From: Labrenzia sp. THAF82
GTDB taxonomy: Bacteria; Pseudomonadota; Alphaproteobacteria; Rhizobiales; Stappiaceae
Assembly: GCF_009363435.1 (NCBI RefSeq)
Contig: NZ_CP045354.1
Location: 624,001 to 688,000 of the forward strand
Direction of reading: 5' to 3'
DNA length: 64,000 bases
Positions 42,112 to 49,957 of the stretch are shown piece after piece (positions within the stretch are counted from its first letter, which is position 1; every line of letters starts with the position of its first letter). Both the position numbers and the translations under genes were made by a program. Below the pieces are notes generated by a model. That model had not been told where the DNA came from and ran no database searches. It saw only the letters and a list, made by a program, of their open reading frames with translations.

Positions 42112-42627
42112 ATGAGCATACAATTACCTAGCGCCAAGAGCAGCCAAACGGCTTTTGTGAATAAAATGGAAACGTTTGATGCTTCTACCAGTGTGATTAT
42201 TAAGGGAAATACCACTTTTTTTAATCGGGTTGCAATAAAATTGTCGAATCCGATTTCCAGATTACTGGGTACACCCACAAGAATAAAGGTCGAAGCAAAA
42301 CTCCGAAATAAACGGCGCGAGTTGGAACGTGGTTACAGAGATAATATCCTGGACGCACTTAAGAATAATACATGGCTTATGAAACACATACATGAAACGA
42401 GAAAAAGGAACAGCGAATCTCAAGATGTGTCGGTCCGAATAGAAAAAGAGAAAGAATACATTAAAAAAACAGCAAAAAAAACTATTGAAAATTGGGAGAG
42501 CAACGGTGAGCCGCTTAAACAGGAGATACGAGGAGGATTTTTTGATTTACTTACCGACCCTGTAATATACTTGGGAGAGTTGATTGATATCTCAAAAAAA
42601 GAGAGCCCGATTATTCGTCGTTTGTAA
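42112..42627 (+). CDS. Effector-like protein of unknown function (lysine-rich, helical)
   Basis: 171 residues; CAGGAG lies seven bases before the ATG. The N-terminus MSIQLPSAKSSQTAFVNKME is polar and unstructured, as in type III/IV effectors. The middle is strongly charged and helical (RIKVEAKLRNKRRELERGYR, RIEKEKEYIKKTAKKTIENW), and the end GFFDLLTDPVIYLGELIDIS is more hydrophobic. GC content is clearly below that of flanking resolvase sequences. No known domain is recognised. Confidence 0.6.
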   Translation: MSIQLPSAKSSQTAFVNKMETFDASTSVIIKGNTTFFNRVAIKLSNPISRLLGTPTRIKVEAKLRNKRRELERGYRDNILDALKNNTWLMKHIHETRKRNSESQDVSVRIEKEKEYIKKTAKKTIENWESNGEPLKQEIRGGFFDLLTDPVIYLGELIDISKKESPIIRRL

Positions 42628-42654
42628 ACGGGGTCTGCAGGCCATTGGGTGACT

Positions 42655-43160
42655 TTGCCCCATGAATCCGGACCGGGGTTAAAGTAAACCTTTGGAACGG
42701 AGGCGCTGATGACCAAGCAAACGAGACGGCGGTTCACACCTGAGTACAAGGAGCAAGGGGTTGCGCGCTTGTCCGAAGACGGGGTCACTTATGCCAGTCT
42801 TGCGGGAGAGTTAGGCGTGACCAGCAGTCAGCTAAAGAGCTGGCACCTTGAGCTGCTGGCAGCAGGGTCTGCTGCGGCTTTGGCTCAGAGCCAAGTAGAG
42901 GCAGCTGAGTTGACGCAACTGCGCTGTGACAACAAGCGGCTGAAGGAAGAGAATGAGGTTATGCGCAAGGCATCCGCTTTTTTCGCGCAATGGGCGGCGA
43001 AGACATGATTACGAAGCTCGCGTTCATCGCTGCCCAAGTTGCCCATCATTCGATCCGCCTGCTTTGCCGCGTCCTTGGCGTGAGCCGGAGTTGGTTTCAC
43101 AGTTGGCAACGCACTGCCTCAAAACGGGCAGCACGTGCAACCAGACAAGGGGCAAGGTCA
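42655..43160 (+). mobile_element. IS3-family (IS51-like) remnant
   Basis: orfA at 42709-43008 (MTKQTRRRFTPEYKEQGVAR, HTH YASLAGELGVTSSQLKSWH, zipper LRCDNKRLKEENEVMRKASA) is complete. orfB begins MITKLAFIAAQVAHHSIRLL then CRVLGVSRSWFHSWQR and is lost after 50 codons, where the sequence joins the resolvase C-terminus. The left border is marked by TGAATCCGGACCGGGGTTAA. Confidence 0.82.
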
Positions 43161-43359
43161 AACCAAAGAGAGAATGGCTGCTGCGAAGAGGGCAGGGCGG
43201 CCGGCTGGTCGGCCACCGTCAATCACCGATGACCGCTGGCCCGGCATCCGCCAGATGCTCGATGGCGGCATGACGATCACGGCCGCTGCGCGGACCGCCG
43301 ACGTCCCGCGCCAGGCAATTTACCGGCGGCTGGAGGCTGATGCAGAAGCGGGCAGCTGA
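43160..43359 (+). pseudogene. Resolvase C-terminal remnant
   Basis: About 65 codons homologous to the end of the resolvase at 41043 (MAAAKRAGRPAGRPPSITDD, GMTITAAARTADVPRQAIYR), preserving the DNA-binding HTH but no catalytic domain. The downstream 180 bp, including the structured element, also match those after 41609. Confidence 0.85.
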
Positions 43360-43432
43360 CATCGAGCTGCCTTGGCCCTCCTTGGTGTCGCGCGTCACAG
43401 GCGCGGGGCGTTTCAATGGTCTATTCCAAGAC

Positions 43433-43541
43433 CAGCAGCGAGACGGGGCTCGTTTGAGCCACAGTGTTCTCCCCATACGTCCAGCTGCTGGTTACTTCAT
43501 TTATTTTAGCGCCCGTTCTTCGTGAGCGGGCGCCTTTTTTT
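43433..43541 (+). ncRNA. Repeated structured element, candidate small RNA (copy 3, group B)
   Basis: Nearly the same as 41683-41790; the terminator stem here is better paired (GCGCCCGTTCTTCGTGAGCGGGCGCC, then T7), a compensated or drifted version of the same hairpin. It follows a resolvase remnant and probably also ends that transcript. Confidence 0.6.
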
Positions 43542-43635
43542 CTGCGGAGGCCTCCACCGGATGCTTTGGGTAAGTATAGTGAGTGCGAATTGTCCGCTTG
43601 ACGTACTGCGTATCTTGTTGCTACCTTATTTATTG

Positions 43636-43920
43636 ATGATACTGAACTACGCAGACAAAAAGACTGAGAAATTTGCCAAAGGGCAGTTCGTCAAGGCGTT
43701 CCAAGGGTTCGAAGATCAAGCCGAAAAACGGCTTGCGATCCTGAATGCTGCTACCTCGCTAAATGATCTGCGTTCCTTGCCAAGCAACAGGCTGGAATCC
43801 TTACGCGGTGACAGGGCAGGGCAGTACTCCATTAGGATCAACCAGCAATACCGCATTTGCTTCAAGTGGCCTGAAGATCAGCAGGGAGCAAGTGACGTGG
43901 AAATCGTGGATTACCACTAG
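43636..43920 (+). CDS. higB: HigB-like toxin (RelE/ParE superfamily)
   Basis: 94 residues from MILNYADKKTEKFAKGQFVK. Family features: a short N-terminal strand, AFQGFEDQAEKRLAILNAAT, then LRSLPSNRLESLRGDRAGQY and SIRINQQYRICFKW with the RINxQYRIxF signature of HigB/RelE toxins, which cleave mRNA at the ribosome. HigA follows 17 bases downstream. Promoter-like TTGACG and TATCTT lie at about 43599 and 43611. The toxin-first order is standard for higBA. Confidence 0.9.
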   Translation: MILNYADKKTEKFAKGQFVKAFQGFEDQAEKRLAILNAATSLNDLRSLPSNRLESLRGDRAGQYSIRINQQYRICFKWPEDQQGASDVEIVDYH

Positions 43921-43937
43921 GAGAAAGGAGAAAACCG

Positions 43938-44243
43938 ATGTTTGAAAGAACAGTCCATCCGGGAACTATTTTGAAAGATGAGCTGCTGGAGTTGGGAATC
44001 TCCCCAACCGAACTTGCACGTCAGATCGACGTTCCGGCTAACCGCATAAGCATGATTTTGAATGGCAAGCGTGCGATTTCAGGAGATACCGCTTTGCGGC
44101 TTGGACACTGGTTTGGCAACGAGCCTCAATTCTGGCTCAACCTGCAAAATCAGTTCGACCTAGCTGCCGCCGAGAAAGAAACAGGTGGGGTAATAGACGC
44201 TCTACCAACAAAAGATAGTCTGCCGCAGCAAAGCTTGCTCTAG
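43938..44243 (+). CDS. higA: HigA-like antitoxin
   Basis: 101 residues with GAGAAAGGAGAAA upstream. MFERTVHPGTILKDELLELG is the conserved HPG start, ISPTELARQIDVPANRISMILNGKRAIS the HTH, and LRLGHWFGNEPQFWLNLQN the family C-terminal signature. It neutralises HigB and represses the operon by binding its promoter. Confidence 0.92.
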   Translation: MFERTVHPGTILKDELLELGISPTELARQIDVPANRISMILNGKRAISGDTALRLGHWFGNEPQFWLNLQNQFDLAAAEKETGGVIDALPTKDSLPQQSLL

Positions 44244-44449
44244 CTGGTCAAGGAGCTGTTGTCAAAAGTAGTGTCTAGGCGGTCATGATGCGGCGGCTTG
44301 AATTCCAAGCCCGGATAATCTCAATTCGCAACAGCTATTCAGCTTCGGGAGATTTGACAGGGCCGATTCGCTAGTTAAGCGGCCCATATTGCGGCACAGC
44401 GTAACGAACAATTCCGGTTCCGCACAGATAGGAGCCTGCAAAGGAGCGC

Positions 44450-44725
44450 TCAGCTCCAAGCGCAGGGCTGAAGCACCCCTGCCTGCGGTTTTCGTAGGGG
44501 AACATTTCCGCCGACCGATCTCAGTGCAGCAACAATCTCTTCGCGGGACAGGCCAATGTCTGCCCGGCGGCTATCGGGTTCGCACAACAAATCGCGGTAG
44601 ATCTGCTGTTTGCGATGATTTGAGAAAAATGCTTTCAGCTGCCGGATCCCAGGGGCCATGGGCATGGGGAAGGTCTTACTGTGGGACGTGGTGTGGCACT
44701 GAGTTGAGATCGCTTGATCAGTCAT
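44450..44725 (-). CDS. Small DUF1127-like protein
   Basis: 91 residues. The central part FFSNHRKQQIYRDLLCEPDS then RRADIGLSREEIVAALRS follows the DUF1127 pattern (basic stretch ending in DIGLSREEI), known from small RNA-binding proteins in alphaproteobacteria. The 25 C-terminal residues are not typical, and the N-terminal MTDQAISTQCHTTSHSK start is chosen because AAGGTG lies eight bases upstream. Confidence 0.55.
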   Translation of the reverse strand: MTDQAISTQCHTTSHSKTFPMPMAPGIRQLKAFFSNHRKQQIYRDLLCEPDSRRADIGLSREEIVAALRSVGGNVPLRKPQAGVLQPCAWS

Positions 44726-44960
44726 CGAATTGCACCTTTTTGCGGACATGAAACCGTCAGCCATAGAGCCTTCAGACGGTCTTGCATCGGATCTGTTCCT
44801 TTGGCGTCGCATTCACTTTCTGCAAGCGCCACTTGACCTAATGTGGGTCATGCGATGCTGTCCGCGTGTGACTGCGGTCACAGCCGCATTATTGCAGCAC
44901 TGCTGCGACGGCCTAAATTTCTGGGCATGTGTGTGGTGTTTCGATGGGCTATCTAAAGAT

Positions 44961-45071
44961 CAGCAGCGAGGCGAGGTTCGTTTGAGCCGAAGGTTCCTCC
45001 CAAGACGTCTTGCTGCTGTCTCTTGGTCCCGATATTGAGCGCCCGTTCCTCGTGAGCGGGCGCTCTTTTTT
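44961..45071 (+). ncRNA. Repeated structured element, candidate small RNA (copy 4, group A reference)
   Basis: 111 bp. P1: CAGCAGC pairs with GCTGCTG 45 bases later. P2 inside: GGTTC-GTTT-GAGCC (GGCTC in other copies, so a G-U for a G-C pair). Between P2 and the P1 closing strand lies GGTTCCTCCCAAGACGTC with a CCUCC anti-Shine-Dalgarno-like loop. After a linker, an intrinsic terminator AGCGCCCGTTCCTCGTGAGCGGGCGCT plus T6 ends it. Directly upstream all group A copies share GTTTCGATGGGCTATCTAAA (TATCTA as a possible -10). The combination looks like an independently transcribed small RNA, perhaps acting on ribosome binding sites; that is inference. Confidence 0.6.
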
Positions 45072-45343
45072 GGGCCTCTCGATGGCGACGCGGAGGCCTC
45101 ACCGAGGCAGGCAATTGGTTCGTTTTGTCCGGTGACGGATCGTGGCGACTGTGCACTCGATGGGATTGGAGGTCCGGAGGCTCTGCCAATGCTGGGCTGG
45201 AAAGTCGTAGAAAATCAGCAACTCGCTGCGGTCTTTGATCCGGCATTGTGTTCAGATCATTGCTGCGTGCCGATCGTCACAGGTCAAGGCGCATTCGGTC
45301 CTTTAGATAAGAGGCATCGGCAACACATCGTGGCGAGGGCAAG

Positions 45344-45658
45344 ATGAACCATCCAGCGAAACTCCACCAGCAAATCAAGGCAGCGTCGGACGCATTTGCC
45401 ATGATGGTGGAAACCCATTTTGCAGCCTGGAACCTGACTGCAGAGGAAAGCGCAGTCGCCCGGCTCGGCCTGCAAGGATACGGCGTTGATGAGTGTGCCG
45501 ACATTCTTCAGACCCGTCCGGAGATAGCGGAACACCATCAGAACAACGTCTTCTTCAAGGTCGGCGTGTCCTGCTGGTCCGATCTTATGCGCTTCATGAC
45601 CGAACAGCTGCTCAGCGGCGCGAAACGCGAGACGCCGTGCCCCTTCGTATGGAGCTGA
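45344..45658 (+). CDS. LuxR-type HTH protein, diverged
   Basis: 104 residues. The segment LTAEESAVARLGLQGYGVDE then CADILQTRPEIAEHHQNNVF and FKVGVSCWSDLMRFMTEQLL follows the LuxR HTH layout (LT..E..VA.L...G....E.A..L..s...V..H...if.K.gv..R.eLm), including the C-terminal LL helix. Several core positions differ, so DNA binding is likely but not certain. No sensor domain is attached. Confidence 0.5.
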   Translation: MNHPAKLHQQIKAASDAFAMMVETHFAAWNLTAEESAVARLGLQGYGVDECADILQTRPEIAEHHQNNVFFKVGVSCWSDLMRFMTEQLLSGAKRETPCPFVWS

Positions 45659-45861
45659 ACGCTCGAACGGCTTACCTTGCCGCCTATTGGTAACGGCTTG
45701 AGATTATCGTGGTTTGTGCGCGAGGTCATCGAGATACTTGCCCCCCAATAGCCCAGTTTTGTTCTGCCCTTAAGTCTCGGGCAAGCCAGTCCTTTCATTG
45801 CTTTGAGAATTCCGCAGCGCGGGCCCTCTTCTCATTCCAAGGTAGCCTTATGCGACTTAAA

Positions 45862-46000
45862 ACTCCTGCGCTGCCACATCCTGCCGCCCATGAATGACCC
45901 GCAATATGGTCACCGTGTCCGCATCAGTGCGGAAATAAAAACAACGCTCGCGATAGGGCAGAGCTCGTAGCCCCGGGCGTATCCAGTCACGGGGTGCTCC
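45862..46000 (-). pseudogene. ParE/RelE-type toxin, C-terminal remnant
   Basis: The reverse strand ends RERCFYFRTDADTVTILRVI then HGRQDVAAQEF, the classical C-terminus of ParE-family toxins (R.Y.i.Y......v.IlRv.H..rd). The upstream part is shifted in frame and the N-terminus is missing; no antitoxin gene is adjacent. Confidence 0.65.
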
Positions 46001-46100
46001 CGTGAAACCGATCTTGGCGATAATCTCAATCCGCTACAATTACAGTTCCACTTTGGGTTCGCTCGATCAACAAGACCCGAAAGTTTCAAATCCGCGACAC

Positions 46101-46826
46101 CTACTGTTTCTTCGCCTTCTGTTTCTTCGGCTCATCAAACATTTTCCAAAGTTCAGCTCTAGAAGTGGTTGTTGGCCCAAGTTTTACTAACTCCCACTCT
46201 TCATCCTTTATGCGCGCGAATTGATTAATATCCAACGAGAAGAAATATTTCTTTTTCTTATCGATCCATAGATCTTCCAATTTTTTACAATCAAAATCAG
46301 CCAAGCCGATTTCGGCCAGAGTAAAATCTGGTAATTGTTTGAAACGATCTATATCCATAGTCATAATAAGGTGGAAGCACCGCGCATCTCGCCACATGTC
46401 ACCTAAAAACTCATTCCATTGATTTTCATTACCCAATTGGTCCACAAAACCCAGGTCTGCGGCCCAGGTGTCCAAATGGCCGCTCTTTGCAGCAGCAAGA
46501 AATTGATTTTTCGGTAAAGATAGTAAATTTCTGACTCTACTTGGAAATTTTTTAAAAAGAGGCTCAAGTTCTATTGAGGCTCTCAAGCATTTCCGCTCCA
46601 GAGCCGCATCATTATAATATTTTACTTTTTTTGGTTTAGTTGCTTTCGCGGTAGTTAAATAAACAACGTCCACCTTATGAATTGTATTTGGTGTCTTGTT
46701 TGAGCGCTTTTTATGAAAGGCACAGACGATCTTTCGAAAGAGATTCTTTTTTTTGTGTGCCTGTCCCGTTTCCAAAACATGATTGCTTGGTTTATGGATT
46801 AATGCTGGTGAAGCTGTAACACTCAT
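46101..46826 (-). CDS. Effector-like protein of unknown function (lysine-rich, 241 residues)
   Basis: The start is placed at the internal ATG with AGGAG eleven bases upstream; the longer frame begins with an arginine-rich, unrelated stretch. Sequence: MSVTASPALIHKPSNHVLET (polar, unstructured), a basic region KKKNLFRKIVCAFHKKRSNK, then a helical body (LERKCLRASIELEPLFKKFP, RNLLSLPKNQFLAAAKSGHL) and a lysine-rich end FDEPKKQKAKKQ that could be a nuclear-localisation-like tail. No known domain. AT-rich against its surroundings, like the genes at 12453, 14472, 23718 and 42112. A host-directed role is inference. Confidence 0.6.
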   Translation of the reverse strand: MSVTASPALIHKPSNHVLETGQAHKKKNLFRKIVCAFHKKRSNKTPNTIHKVDVVYLTTAKATKPKKVKYYNDAALERKCLRASIELEPLFKKFPSRVRNLLSLPKNQFLAAAKSGHLDTWAADLGFVDQLGNENQWNEFLGDMWRDARCFHLIMTMDIDRFKQLPDFTLAEIGLADFDCKKLEDLWIDKKKKYFFSLDINQFARIKDEEWELVKLGPTTTSRAELWKMFDEPKKQKAKKQ

Positions 46827-47077
46827 TTCTAACCGCACTCCTGCAAAAAAAACTATCAAATCAGTTGTAAAAGACTGATAGCATTTGGATTTAGATCTAA
46901 ATGTAATCTTTGGCACTGCTCTCCTAAGAAAAGATCGTTGGTGTAAAATGCGACCGCGATGGCGGCGCGATAGGCCTGCAGCACAGTATTGCAGAAATCT
47001 GGGAAGAGGCACCTACGCGCTGGCTCAGGGTTTGCGCAAGACGGTAACCGTCTGCGCTCAGAGGTCAGCGTCAGATT

Positions 47078-47163
47078 TGGTGCGGACAGCGGGACTCGAA
47101 CCCGCACGACTCAAGGCTTTTGGATTTTAAGTCCGGTATGTCTACCAGTTTCATCATGTCCGC
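47078..47163 (-). pseudogene. tRNA-Leu (UAA), degenerate copy
   Basis: 86 nt with intact acceptor (GCGGACA/TGTCCGC), T-arm (GCGGGTTCGAGTCCCGC) and encoded CCA. The anticodon arm reads CCGGA-CTTAAAA-TCCAA; the last two pairs are broken compared with the intact copy at 53423-53508 (TCCGG). The flanks on both sides are also shared with that copy in inverse orientation, so it is a duplicated and decaying tRNA. Confidence 0.8.
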
Positions 47164-47257
47164 GTTCGGATTCACCTGGTGCGCCCGTATTTTGTCCCCA
47201 AGACCGGATAATCTCAATCCGCTACATCTACACCAAGGCCGCCTGGCGGCGGTTCTG

Positions 47258-47710
47258 CTAATCTAGAATGCTTGGTTGTCTAGTATTAGCAGGCGGATCC
47301 ATGAGCACACTGGGAACCCGCGGATCTGTTTCTGGCTGGCTTTCAGGAATCTGGGTGGGCTTTATCACAACCCTATTCAAGACATTTCGGTCAGCAAGAG
47401 TCTTATTGTCTGCACATTTGGCGGCAGATGCCCGTCTACGCTTAAGGGTCATTGCCTCTGTTTGTTTTGCGAGAAATTCTTTGCTCATGTCAGTCCGACC
47501 AGTGCGATCATTCGTTTCGTCACGGGCTAGAAGCTTGTGCAATTTGTCTTTTTCTTCAACTGGCGCTTGTAAATAAGCATCTCGAACTGACTGTCTAAGA
47601 GTGAATTGAACGACACGGCCACAAAACCTGATAGGGCAAGTTACAACGCACACTATTCCGCGGACAAATAAAGTCAGAGGGCCAGTCATGCAAGAAAGAG
47701 GATTGGTCAT
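47258..47710 (-). CDS. Effector-like protein of unknown function (150 residues)
   Basis: GGAG lies seven bases before the ATG at 47710 (the frame itself opens 43 codons earlier). The N-terminus MTNPLSCMTGPLTLFVRGIV then CVVTCPIRFCGRVVQFTLRQ is hydrophobic, with a possible membrane-insertion helix of 20 residues. It is followed by a charged helical part (EEKDKLHKLLARDETNDRTG) and a disordered proline-rich tail (IPESQPETDPRVPSVLMDPP). No family is recognised. Confidence 0.5.
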   Translation of the reverse strand: MTNPLSCMTGPLTLFVRGIVCVVTCPIRFCGRVVQFTLRQSVRDAYLQAPVEEKDKLHKLLARDETNDRTGRTDMSKEFLAKQTEAMTLKRRRASAAKCADNKTLADRNVLNRVVIKPTQIPESQPETDPRVPSVLMDPPANTRQPSILD

Positions 47711-47967
47711 AATGTTCTCCAGCGCGCGGAACCGAAGCCTATTGCATCGCAAATTGCAGCTGTGGATCCCTCGGACCGCGTCGGTTCGTGATACAAGTAC
47801 ATTAGCTGTACGTATGAGGATTACACGTAAAAATTGCATAGAGGCCGGGCCATATGCTATGTGTTATTTAGTACTCAGGCGGCCATAAAGTGACCTATCG
47901 GCAATAAGGCGTATTTGGGATAGGTCGCGGGCGGATCATGATTAACGCATCACGGTGCGATGAAGAT

Positions 47968-48165
47968 ACAAATCCTGTCCACAATCTGGGGATCGAAGAG
48001 GCCGGGGGGCCAGCCAAGCCGCTCCAGGGGACAGGCATAGCTCAAAACCTTCCAGGCTTGAAGCCTTGGCGTTGACAATGCCGTCATTCGCTGGCCGAAA
48101 GCAGGCAGGCTTTCAAGGTGTCGCGCGTCACAGGTGTGTGGTGTTTTGATGGGCTATCTAAAGAT
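47968..48165 (+). repeat. Repeat unit upstream of the structured element (copy a)
   Basis: GATACAAATCCTGTCCACAA to AGGTGTCGCGCGTCACAGG is shared with 52030-52240 and 56149-56350 (both inverted). The unit plus the structured element spans about 310 bp. In the other two copies it lies next to a tRNA-Arg gene. Confidence 0.8.
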
Positions 48166-48276
48166 CAGCAGCGAGGCGAGGCTCGTTCGAGCCGAAGGTT
48201 CCTCCCAAGACGTCTTGCTGCTGTCCTTTGGTCCCGATATTGAGCGCCCGTTCCTCGTGAGCGGGCGCTCTTTTTT
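48166..48276 (+). ncRNA. Repeated structured element, candidate small RNA (copy 5, group A)
   Basis: 111 bp as in 44961-45071. P2 here is GGCTC-GTTC-GAGCC. P1 and the terminator stem are unchanged, and the T6 run is at 48271-48276. It follows the 200-bp conserved upstream unit and the GTTTTGATGGGCTATCTAAA leader. Confidence 0.6.
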
Positions 48277-48352
48277 GGAGCACTCGATGGCAACGCGGGG
48301 GGCCTCACCGAGACATGCCTTTGTTTCAATTTGCAAACTATTTGTCTACGCG

Positions 48353-48597
48353 ATGATGTAGGGGTTTGGGTCTGCGTGTTTTTTGCAGTCTGGCCTGAGG
48401 AAATAGCGCGGTTGCCACAGGTGCATGGGGGCTTTTTCGACGTTTCTGGTGCGGGCCAGAACGATCTGTTTGCGATAGTCCATGTTTCTGAGGTCTTCCG
48501 GTGTGACGAGGGGCCTTTGAATGAGGCGCTCCGAGTTTTCCGTTTCGGCCTTGAACGTGGCCTGGCCGATCAGGTCGGAGACTTCCTCGCTGATACG
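48353..48597 (-). pseudogene. VirD4-like coupling protein, C-terminal fragment
   Basis: The reverse strand reads EEVSDLIGQATFKAETENSE then RLIQRPLVTPEDLRNMDYRK and VEKAPMHLWQPRYFLRPDC, ending PNPYIIA before TAG. RPLVTPEDLR followed by a lipophilic strand is the usual end of T4SS coupling ATPases (compare RPLIQPHEIL in the TraG at 29367). It is a second, different coupling protein; its last 15 codons recur inverted at 51817-51860. Confidence 0.6.
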
Positions 48598-48746
48598 CCC
48601 AAACTGCGTAGAAGATGATCGACCTGGGAAAACGGAACTCTGAATTATTAAAGCGATCTACCAAACCGAAACCAGATTAACAACTTCGCAACCCCCATCC
48701 CTTTTCTCAATCTGATCTAGCGCGAAATGCCCAAGGATGAGGCGAT
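48598..48746. mobile_element. IS6-family end fragment (second type)
   Basis: Contains the first 26 codons MVDRFNNSEFRFPRSIIFYA on the minus strand and the adjacent GATTAACAACTTCGCAACCC flank. It matches 21160-21330 up to GATGAGGCGAT, where the IS3-family element begins. Confidence 0.75.
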
Positions 48747-48817
48747 GGTAATCGTCCCCAAAAACCAACGGGTTGAAAATTGGACTTCTCCGGCCTTTGA
48801 TGCGCTTGGAGAACGAC

Positions 48818-49084
48818 ATGAAGAAATCAAGAATTACGGAAAGCCAGATCCTGGCAGTTTTGAAGCAGGGTGAGAGCGGGGTCCCAGTCGCCGATCTTTG
48901 CCGGGAGCACGGGATCAGCAACGCGACGTATTACAACTGGCGTTCCAAATATGGCGGGATGGACGCTTCGTTGATGTCTGAGATGAAGGCGATGGCCGAG
49001 GAGAACCGCCGACTGAAGAAGATGTATGCCGAGATGGCAATGCAGAACGAACTGCTGAAGGATGCTCTGGGAAAAAAGCCTTGA
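48818..49084 (+). CDS. IS3-family OrfA
   Basis: 88 residues, [20 protein letters not shown], the same protein as at 16993-17259. It carries the A-AAA-AAG slippery sequence before the stop for -1 frameshifting into orfB. Confidence 0.92.
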   Translation: MKKSRITESQILAVLKQGESGVPVADLCREHGISNATYYNWRSKYGGMDASLMSEMKAMAEENRRLKKMYAEMAMQNELLKDALGKKP

Positions 49085-49905
49085 GGCCGTCTCAACGTAG
49101 AGAGATGGCCATGAATGCAATCCGTCTGCGTGGCGTGAGCATTGCGCTTGCTTGCCGGACTTTCCAGATCAGCGAAAGCTGCTATCGCTATGAACGCAAA
49201 CTGGGCGACGAGAATGCCGAGATCGCAGACTGGCTGGTGCGGCTGACGACAACACACCGTACCTGGGGCTTCGGCTTGTGTTTCCTTTACCTGCGCAATG
49301 TCAAAGGCTTTGCTTGGAACCACAAGCGCGTCCGGCGGATTTATCGTGCTCTGGAGTTAAACCTGCGCATCAACCCGAAGAAGCGTCTGGTTCGGGAAAA
49401 GCCGGAGCCGTTGGTTGTGCCAAACGAGGCAAATGTCACCTGGTCAATGGACTTCATGTCGGATCAGTTGGCCGATGGGCGTAGCTTCAGGACTCTGAAC
49501 GTGCTGGACGACTTCAACCGGGAGGGGTTGGGCATTGAGGTGGACATCTCCATTCAGGCCCTACGGGTAATCCGTACGCTGGAGCGGATTATCGAATGGC
49601 GCGGCAAGCCCCTTAACATCAGGGTGGACAATGGCCCGGAAAACGTCAGTGCGGCGTTGCAAATGTGGGCTTCACGGCGCGGGATCGGGCTGCAATACAT
49701 CCAGCCCGGCAAACCGCAACAGAACGCCTATATCGAGCGCTACAACCGAACCGTCCGCCATGAATGGCTCGGACAATACATATTCAACACGATCAAGGAG
49801 GCACAGGATCACGCCACACGCTGGCTATGGACATACAACAATGAGCGGCCAAATATGGCCATCGGCGGCGTTACGCCGAAAATGAAACTGACAGCTGCAG
49901 CCTGA
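49081..49905 (+). CDS. IS3-family OrfB transposase
   Basis: 274 residues, nearly identical to 16172-16996 and slightly different from 11322-12146 ([28 protein letters not shown]). The catalytic triad motifs are present. The end of this element could provide outward transcription into the repeat-protein gene that starts 53 bp after the orfB stop. Confidence 0.93.
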   Translation: MRPSQRREMAMNAIRLRGVSIALACRTFQISESCYRYERKLGDENAEIADWLVRLTTTHRTWGFGLCFLYLRNVKGFAWNHKRVRRIYRALELNLRINPKKRLVREKPEPLVVPNEANVTWSMDFMSDQLADGRSFRTLNVLDDFNREGLGIEVDISIQALRVIRTLERIIEWRGKPLNIRVDNGPENVSAALQMWASRRGIGLQYIQPGKPQQNAYIERYNRTVRHEWLGQYIFNTIKEAQDHATRWLWTYNNERPNMAIGGVTPKMKLTAAA

Positions 49906-49957
49906 AGTCCAGTTATCGACCCCGCGAAAAATGGGATGATTACCGAAGGGCGCTCAC

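Larger units (their letters stand above)
48747..49944 (+). mobile_element. IS3-family (IS407-like) element, complete, without target duplication
   Basis: 1198 bp with standard ends; flanks CGAT on the left and GAAG on the right do not match. Left of it is IS6/IS630 sequence that at 21.3 kb lies on the 3' side of a repeat-protein gene; right of it the 5' end of a repeat-protein gene begins. It therefore marks an inversion or recombination point. The right end lies only 13 bp before the ATG of that gene. Confidence 0.9.

Noticed and set aside
48338..48664. 108-codon minus-strand ORF as one gene
   Set aside because: A chimera: only the first 26 codons are IS6 transposase; the rest overlaps the VirD4 C-terminal fragment in another frame.
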